Below are positions 58,905 through 64,000 of a stretch of DNA of 64,000 nt, in pieces. Position 1 is the first letter of the stretch; each line of letters begins with the position of its first letter. The notes under the pieces were generated by a model. The model ran no database searches and had not been told where the DNA came from. It worked only from the letters and a program-made list of their open reading frames with translations. The translations under genes were made by a program, and so were the position numbers. Origin of the DNA: Planctomycetota bacterium. GTDB taxonomy: Bacteria > Planctomycetota > UBA1135 > GCA-002686595. Location: contig JASLMK010000013.1 of the NCBI GenBank assembly GCA_030746555.1, positions 1 through 64,000 on the forward strand, written 5' to 3'.

Positions 58905-61478
58905 ATGGGAGAGCACTCCGTGGCCTTCACCCGCGCGCTCTGGTGCCTGCGGGTCACCGTCGCCTTGCAGTGCATCGCGGCGGCGCGGACGGCGTGGGTC
59001 ACCGGGAGCGCGGTGAACGGTTGGCTCTTCATGAGGGCGGGGGTCGCGCCGGACACAGCGAACCTCGTCGACAGGGTCGCGGCGAGCGCTCTGGCCGCGG
59101 CGGCCGTCTCCGTCCTGGTTCGACCATGGCGCGTGTTCCTGCTCATTCCAGCCGTCTGGATCGCCGCGATCATGGTCGCAACGCGCACGAACCCCGGCTC
59201 GGCCGTGGACTACCTCGCGCCCGCCGCCCACGCCGTCCGGCTGGCGGCACCCCTGGGCTTGATCGCTTGGCTCGCGCAGGGGGAGCGCGCCGCCCTGTCG
59301 CGCCAGGTCGGCGTGTGGATTCTCCTGGTAGGCAGCTCCGCTAGCTTCGCGGCCCACGGCCTGGAAGCCCTCAACCACCACGGGCAGTTCGTCGACCTGT
59401 TGATCGGCACCGCGCGGCGCTGGACGGTCTGGGATCTCTCCCAGTCGTCCGCCGAGAACGCGTTGGTCTGCATCGGCACGGCCGACCTGCTCCTCGCCGC
59501 GCTCCTGCTCGCGCGCCGCTGGCGCTGGGTCGCTGGTTGGATGGCGTTGTGGGGGCTCGTCACGGCGCTCTCGCGCATGACGGCGATGGGCGGGGGAGTG
59601 TGGTTCATGTCCGCCGAGCGCGCCGCCAATGCCGGCGTACCTCTGGCGCTATCCCTCGCTTGGTGGCAAGTTGTCCGCTCCCATGCGCCCAAGACGATGA
59701 CGATGCTCACCACCGCCCTGCTCGTCCTGTTCACCGCCGCGCCGCAAGACGAGCCCTGGACTGCCCTCGAAGGCACCGTTCCGGTCCAGTGGCGTGTGAT
59801 CTGGACCGAGGATCCGGCCCATCGCGCGACCGTCTCCTGGAGCACGCTGGAGGCGGGATCGGAGCACGTCGTCCACTTCGACGTCGTCTCGCGGGAGGGC
59901 ACAGATGAGCCCTACGCGATGACGCAGGCGGCCCAGCGCAACGGCGCCTACACCCTGCACGAGAACGAACGGGAGAAGGTCGCCGGCGCCTCGTACCACC
60001 ACGCCCGCATCGGAGGGTTGGAGCCGTCGACGACCTATTGGTTCCGACTCGAGAGCGACGGAGTGCGCTCACCGGAGCTGCACTTCGAAACGGCACCCGC
60101 CGAGGACCGACCCTTCCGCATGATCCACGGCGGCGACTCGCGCTCGGGCCACGAGGCGCGGCTGAAGATCAACACCTACATCTCGCTTCTGACAGACGAA
60201 CACCCCGACCTGATCGCCTTCGCCCACGGCGGCGACTACATCCTGTGGGGGGAGCTGTGGACCCACTGGCGGCCGTGGCTGAGCCACCACGAGGTTGCGA
60301 CCTCACCGTCGGGTCGCGTGCTTCCCTTGATCCCCGCCCGAGGGAACCACGATGTCGGGCCGCTCTTCGACGAGATCTTCGACGACCCCGGGGGCGCGAA
60401 GCTGAACTACTACGCGACGGACATCACTCCCCAGGTGTCGCTCGTCACGATCAACACCGAGATCAGCGCGGCCGGCGACCAGGCCGTGTGGCTGGAGGAC
60501 GAGCTCGCGCGCCTGCGGCCGCAGCGTCGTTGGCTCCTCGCCCAGTACCACCGGGCGATCTACCCGGCGGTGAAGGGTCCGGCGGACGCAAAGGCCCACT
60601 GGGTGCCGCTCTTCGAGGAGCACGACCTCGACGTCGCCCTGGAGTCCGACGGCCACGTCGCCAAGCGCACCGTACCCATCCGCGGCGAGGCGCACGACGA
60701 GAGCGGCGTCGTCTACATCGGCGAGGGCGGACTGGGCGTGCCCCAGCGCGTGCCGCGCTTCGACCAGTGGTTCCTGCAGGAGCCGGGCATGTGTGCGTCC
60801 GCGCACCACGTCGTGATGCTCGAGTTCGCCGAGGGTGTCCTGATCTCGCGCATCCTGGGTTTGCCCGAGTCCTACTCGCGCTCCTTCACGCCGCGCGACC
60901 ACGTCGAGATCGTCGGTCCGGAGACCTCCTGGCGCTACCTCGCCGGCGGCGACCCCGCCGGCGACGCCTGGCGCACGCCCGGCTTCGACGACTCGGATTG
61001 GCGGAGCGGAGCTGCCGGCATCGGCTTCGGGGGTGACGGAATCGTGACCGTGCTCGAGGACATGCGCGGTGCCTACAGCCGCGTGTACCTGAGGGCGCGC
61101 TTCGACCCCGCGTTGCTCGCGGACCTCGGCGAAGTGCGCCTGGCCGTGCGCTACGACGACGGCTTCGTCGCCTACCTCAACGGCGTAGAGGTGGCGCGGG
61201 GGTCGGTGGGGGCCGGCAGCGGGGCGGAGGCGACGGACGTCGAGGCGCACACCGCGCGCTCGTGGGAGCTGTTCTCACTCGGCTCGGGCGCCGAGCTCGT
61301 CCGGCAACTCGGCTCGGAGACGGCGGTGATCGCGATCGAAGGGCACAACAAGATCAAGAGCAGCAACGACTTCCACATCGAACCCTGCCTGATCGGCCCG
61401 CACCTCGAGCGGCCCCCCCTGGCCGACGAGACGGTCGTCCTCGACGAGCTCCGGCTCGTACCGAGGGACCTGCGCTGA
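58905..61478 (+). CDS. Membrane-anchored purple-acid-phosphatase-like metallophosphoesterase (857 aa)
   Basis: The N-terminal part (about 8-285) has roughly eight helices of an uncharacterised membrane domain. A fibronectin-like domain follows ([31 protein letters not shown]; about 300-400), as in purple acid phosphatases. The metallophosphoesterase core (about 400-660) shows the metal-ligand series: Asp411 in [16 protein letters not shown], Asn481-His482 in [15 protein letters not shown] and His584 in [12 protein letters not shown]-terminal jelly-roll ([17 protein letters not shown], then [12 protein letters not shown]) completes it. It likely hydrolyses phosphoesters outside the membrane. 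The last GHxH histidine is changed (HVAK), so specificity may differ. Confidence 0.78.
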   Translation: MGEHSVAFTRALWCLRVTVALQCIAAARTAWVTGSAVNGWLFMRAGVAPDTANLVDRVAASALAAAAVSVLVRPWRVFLLIPAVWIAAIMVATRTNPGSAVDYLAPAAHAVRLAAPLGLIAWLAQGERAALSRQVGVWILLVGSSASFAAHGLEALNHHGQFVDLLIGTARRWTVWDLSQSSAENALVCIGTADLLLAALLLARRWRWVAGWMALWGLVTALSRMTAMGGGVWFMSAERAANAGVPLALSLAWWQVVRSHAPKTMTMLTTALLVLFTAAPQDEPWTALEGTVPVQWRVIWTEDPAHRATVSWSTLEAGSEHVVHFDVVSREGTDEPYAMTQAAQRNGAYTLHENEREKVAGASYHHARIGGLEPSTTYWFRLESDGVRSPELHFETAPAEDRPFRMIHGGDSRSGHEARLKINTYISLLTDEHPDLIAFAHGGDYILWGELWTHWRPWLSHHEVATSPSGRVLPLIPARGNHDVGPLFDEIFDDPGGAKLNYYATDITPQVSLVTINTEISAAGDQAVWLEDELARLRPQRRWLLAQYHRAIYPAVKGPADAKAHWVPLFEEHDLDVALESDGHVAKRTVPIRGEAHDESGVVYIGEGGLGVPQRVPRFDQWFLQEPGMCASAHHVVMLEFAEGVLISRILGLPESYSRSFTPRDHVEIVGPETSWRYLAGGDPAGDAWRTPGFDDSDWRSGAAGIGFGGDGIVTVLEDMRGAYSRVYLRARFDPALLADLGEVRLAVRYDDGFVAYLNGVEVARGSVGAGSGAEATDVEAHTARSWELFSLGSGAELVRQLGSETAVIAIEGHNKIKSSNDFHIEPCLIGPHLERPPLADETVVLDELRLVPRDLR

Positions 61479-61567
61479 GCTCGGGGAGCGCCTCCGCGGC
61501 CGGGCTCCGAGGGCGGGCGGGCGCGGAATACGGACCTCGGCCCGGGTGGAGTCGGCAGGCCGTCGGG

Positions 61568-61573
61568 TAGGCT
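61568..61573 (+). promoter_or_regulatory. -10-like hexamer TAGGCT before the CRTAC1-type gene
   Basis: TAGGCT ends 18 bases before the ATG at 61592. It is the same hexamer as at 26224-26229. Confidence 0.38.
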
Positions 61574-61591
61574 GCTCGCGGTGGATCGACG

Positions 61592-64000
61592 ATGGGTTCG
61601 CGACACGCAATCACCTGGCTGGTCCTTCTGGGCTGTGCGGCGGAGGAGGCCCCCTACCAGCAGGACATCCTTCTCGCCGACGGCGTGGCGCGACAGGTCG
61701 GGGCCGAGCTCCAGGCCAAGCTGCTCGAGCCCGCCGTGGCCGGTGACCTCGCCCTCGCCGCCGAGGCCCTCACGCCGGGATTCGAGGGGAGCTTCCCCAG
61801 GCTCGATGGGGGCCGAGCGGTGGTCAACGAGGGGCTCGACCTGCGCGTCTACGCCGCCGAAGACGCCGTGCCGCTGGACCGGGCCGGCCTGGTGGACGTG
61901 CTGGCCGAGCACGCAAAGGGCTGGGCGAGCGGCGATCGGCTGAGCTTCGACACCGACCGCTTCTTCCTCGATCTCGCCGGGGAGCACGCCCACGGCCGCG
62001 CCGAGGTGCGCCTGGGCGGAGCACGGGGGGACGGAGGGCGAGTGGATCTGCGGGTGGAGTGCGAGGTCGAGCTCGTGCACGACGAGGAGCACGGTTGGCG
62101 CATCGCGCTCCTCGAGGCGCACGAAGGAGCGCGCGCCGAGGGTGGCCCCCCTCCCTTCGTCGAGGTGACCGGCGCGGTCGGCTTCACCTTCAACGAGAGC
62201 GCGCGCAATCGCTCGATGATCCAGGAGGCCATTGACGAGCACCGCACCCTCGCCCTGGGAGGGCTCACCGCTCTGGACTGGAACCGCGACGGATTCTGGG
62301 ACCTCGTCGCCACGCGGCAGACCCAGGAGAGCGTCCTGTTCCTGAATGACGGCCACGGCGGATTCGTCCGCGGCGAGCTTCCCCTGGAGGCTCCCTTGGA
62401 GTGCTCGAACTTCCTCCTGTGGTTCGATCTCGACGGCGACGGTCTCGAGGAGCTCGTCGGAACGACCCCGCTGGAGTACGAGGGCGCCCACGCCCGACTG
62501 GGGCTGTGGACCCGGCGAGAGGGGAGTTGGGCGCGCGTGGAAGACGCGCTCGTGTTTCCCAACCCCGTCGGCCTGCGCCACATCGCGATCCCGACCTTGG
62601 TGCCGTTCGACGCGAACGGCGACGGGCTGATCGATTTGTTCGCCGGCGCCTACGGTGACGCCAACTCGCGCGGGGACGACTTCAACACGGTCCTGGCCCT
62701 CGACGGCGGGGACAATCATCTGTTCATCAACCAGGGTGATCTGCGCTTCAGCGAGGAGTCCGCGGAACGCGGCCTCAGCGGAACCCAGTACACCTTCGTG
62801 GCCCAGCCGTTCGACTTCGATGGCGACGGCGATCTCGATCTGTTCGAGGGCAATGACTTCGGCCCCAACGTCCTGTGGGAGAACGACGGTGAGGGTCGCT
62901 TCCGCGCCGATCACGAGTCGGTCCTCTCGGGCGAGTCCGCCTACACGATGGGCGCGACCTTGGCGGACCCCGACAACACCGGCGAGTGGAGCCTGTACAT
63001 CTCGAACATGTTCTCCGAGGCGGGGAATCGCATCGCATCCCTCGCCGCCGGGCTGAGCGACGACATGCGTTCGCGCATGTTGATCATCGCCAACGGCAAC
63101 ATGCTGTACTCGCGCGGGCCGGACGGTGAGTGGACCGAACAGGCGCGCGAGCTCCATTGCCACAACGGCGAGTGGGCCTGGGGAACGAACTACTGCGATC
63201 TGGACAACGACGGTGACAAGGACCTGATCGTCACCAACGGCTTCACCTCCCACTCCCAGCGCGAGCTCCCCGACTGGTGAACATGCTGGTGGCGGCAGGT
63301 TGCCGCCGACGCAGGCTTCTTGGAGAGGGGCGAGCCGACGCGCGACGTGAACGCGGATGTCGACATCGAGGGTTCGTTCAGCGGCTACCAGCGAGACCGG
63401 GTCTTCTACAACCCCGACGGCCCGGCCGAGCGGCGGTACTTCGAGGCCGGTTGGCTCTTCGGGCTCGATGGTGAGCACGATGGGCGCTGCACCGTGCCCG
63501 TGGATGTGGATGGCGACGGAGACCTGGATCTCGCGCTCTTGTCCTTGCAGGGGTTGCGCCTGTTCGAGAACCGAGCCGCGCCGGCGCGTTTCGCGCGCCT
63601 GCGGCTGATGAGCGGCCGGTCTTTCGCGGGGGCCTTGGGCGCGATCGTGCGCCTGACCGCCGCCGGCATGACCCACAGCGACCATGCCAAGGTGCTCGAC
63701 GGTTTCCAGAGCCAGGTACCCACCGATCTGCACTTCGGGCTCGGAGAGGCCGATGACGTGGAGCGCGTGCGCGTCGAGTGGCCCTCGGGCGCCGTCGAGG
63801 TCTGGGAGGACCTCCCCGCCGATCGCCTGATCGTGCTCACCGAGGGCGAGAGCGAGGCGCGGGTGGAGGAGCTGCCGCGCTGGCCGGGCGTCGCACGCGC
63901 GCGGCGGGAAGCGACGGCGGAGCAGGCGTGGGCGGCTTGGAGCCCCGATGACGATGGAGCGGCGGCCGCCGTCGTGCGCTGGGTGCGGGCCCCCAAGGCG
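61592..64000 (+). CDS. CRTAC1-type FG-GAP/ASPIC-UnbV selenoprotein, Sec563, cut by window edge
   Basis: The frame is open from the ATG at 61592 to the window end except for one TGA at 63278-63280. A lipoprotein-like signal (LLGCAA) and an N-terminal SnoaL-like domain (about 25-185) come first. FG-GAP calcium repeats follow: DWNRDGFWDL, DLDGDGLEEL, DANGDGLIDL, DFDGDGDLDL, DLDNDGDKDL. After the TGA the protein continues with TCWWRQVAADAG, another repeat (DVDGDGDLDL) and an ASPIC/UnbV domain (GALGAIVRLTAAG, FGLGEADDVERVRVEWPSG). Homology thus runs straight through the TGA, at the place where relatives have an FFWRQV-type segment. A SECIS-like hairpin follows with fdhF-like spacing, so I call Sec563, giving a U-T-C motif. 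The exported product runs off the right edge. Confidence 0.82.
63278..63307 (+). promoter_or_regulatory. Sec UGA codon and bacterial SECIS-like hairpin
   Basis: After the UGA at 63278-63280, bases 63291-63297 (GGCGGCA) pair perfectly with 63301-63307 (TGCCGCC) around a GGT loop. The loop begins 17 bases after the UGA, the same distance as in E. coli fdhF as I recall it, and starts with GG. Confidence 0.78.

Noticed and set aside
42338-63280. TGA read as tryptophan throughout (alternative genetic code)
   Set aside because: TGA ends most genes here at family-typical lengths and forms normal ATGA and GTGA overlaps, so code 11 applies and only specific TGA codons are recoded.
1-64000. tRNA, rRNA or selC-type tRNA genes
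   Set aside because: I looked for cloverleaf-like patterns and conserved T-loop sequence and saw none, although a scan by eye can miss them.

Overview
This window (about 70% GC) most likely comes from a member of the Planctomycetota, probably one of the deep-branching marine lineages. I infer this from several protein families: a secreted aryl-sulfotransferase-like protein with a C-terminal domain I associate with that group, a CRTAC1/ASPIC-UnbV protein, a giant multi-domain protein, a Tat-type sulfatase-fold protein and a clipped ECF sigma factor. Genes are tightly packed, with 4-8 base overlaps and many GTG or TTG starts. Shine-Dalgarno sites are rare. Instead, a TAGNNT/TATCCT hexamer recurs 6-36 bases before the first gene of many units. 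TGA is a normal stop in most genes, but in two exported proteins it sits in frame inside a redox-type motif and is followed by a perfect hairpin with a GG(U)-type loop. I read both as selenocysteine codons.

Layout. 1-5637 (-): respiratory membrane-arm operon nuoJ, nuoK, MrpD-like, small protein, MrpD-like, nuoM (runs off the left edge). 5876-8527 (-): secreted beta-helix protein interrupted by an in-frame TGA. 8884-11055 (+): arylsulfotransferase-like protein and a VOC protein. 11104-18336 (+): phosphate module phoB-phoR-pstS-phoU-pstC-pstA-pstB1-pstB2. It has a Pho-box-like direct repeat before pstS, a PhoU fused to a dead phosphatase fold, and two PstB ATPases with complementary defects. 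18343-23796 (+): six closely spaced genes (glycosyltransferase, lipase, two hotdog proteins, nitronate monooxygenase-like and saccharopine dehydrogenase-like) that begin 6 bases after pstB2. This suggests lipid remodelling co-expressed with phosphate uptake.

23884-28165 (-): a glycoside-hydrolase-like protein and a sulfatase-fold protein with an altered active site. 28483-41409 (+): a 4,308-residue membrane protein that joins HEAT-like repeats, a GT2-type synthase core and a C-terminal glycoside hydrolase barrel. 41534-42661 (+): exported TlpA/thioredoxin selenoprotein (UGPC). 42948-43400 (+): DUF1810 protein. 43407-52755 (-): a seven-gene operon of TPR protein, PqqD-like, ATP-grasp ligase, TPR protein, dead ATP-grasp paralogue, fold-III PLP decarboxylase and a urea-transporter/sirtuin fusion. 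This looks like an undescribed peptide- or amino-acid-conjugate pathway. 53024-64000: MurJ, a GH5 mannanase-like enzyme, gene remnants, a DUF2325-like protein, a clipped sigma factor, a SEC-C protein, a membrane-anchored purple-acid-phosphatase-like enzyme and a CRTAC1-type selenoprotein that runs off the right edge.

I saw no tRNA, rRNA, CRISPR array or intact insertion sequence. All family names come from reading the translations and were not checked by any search.
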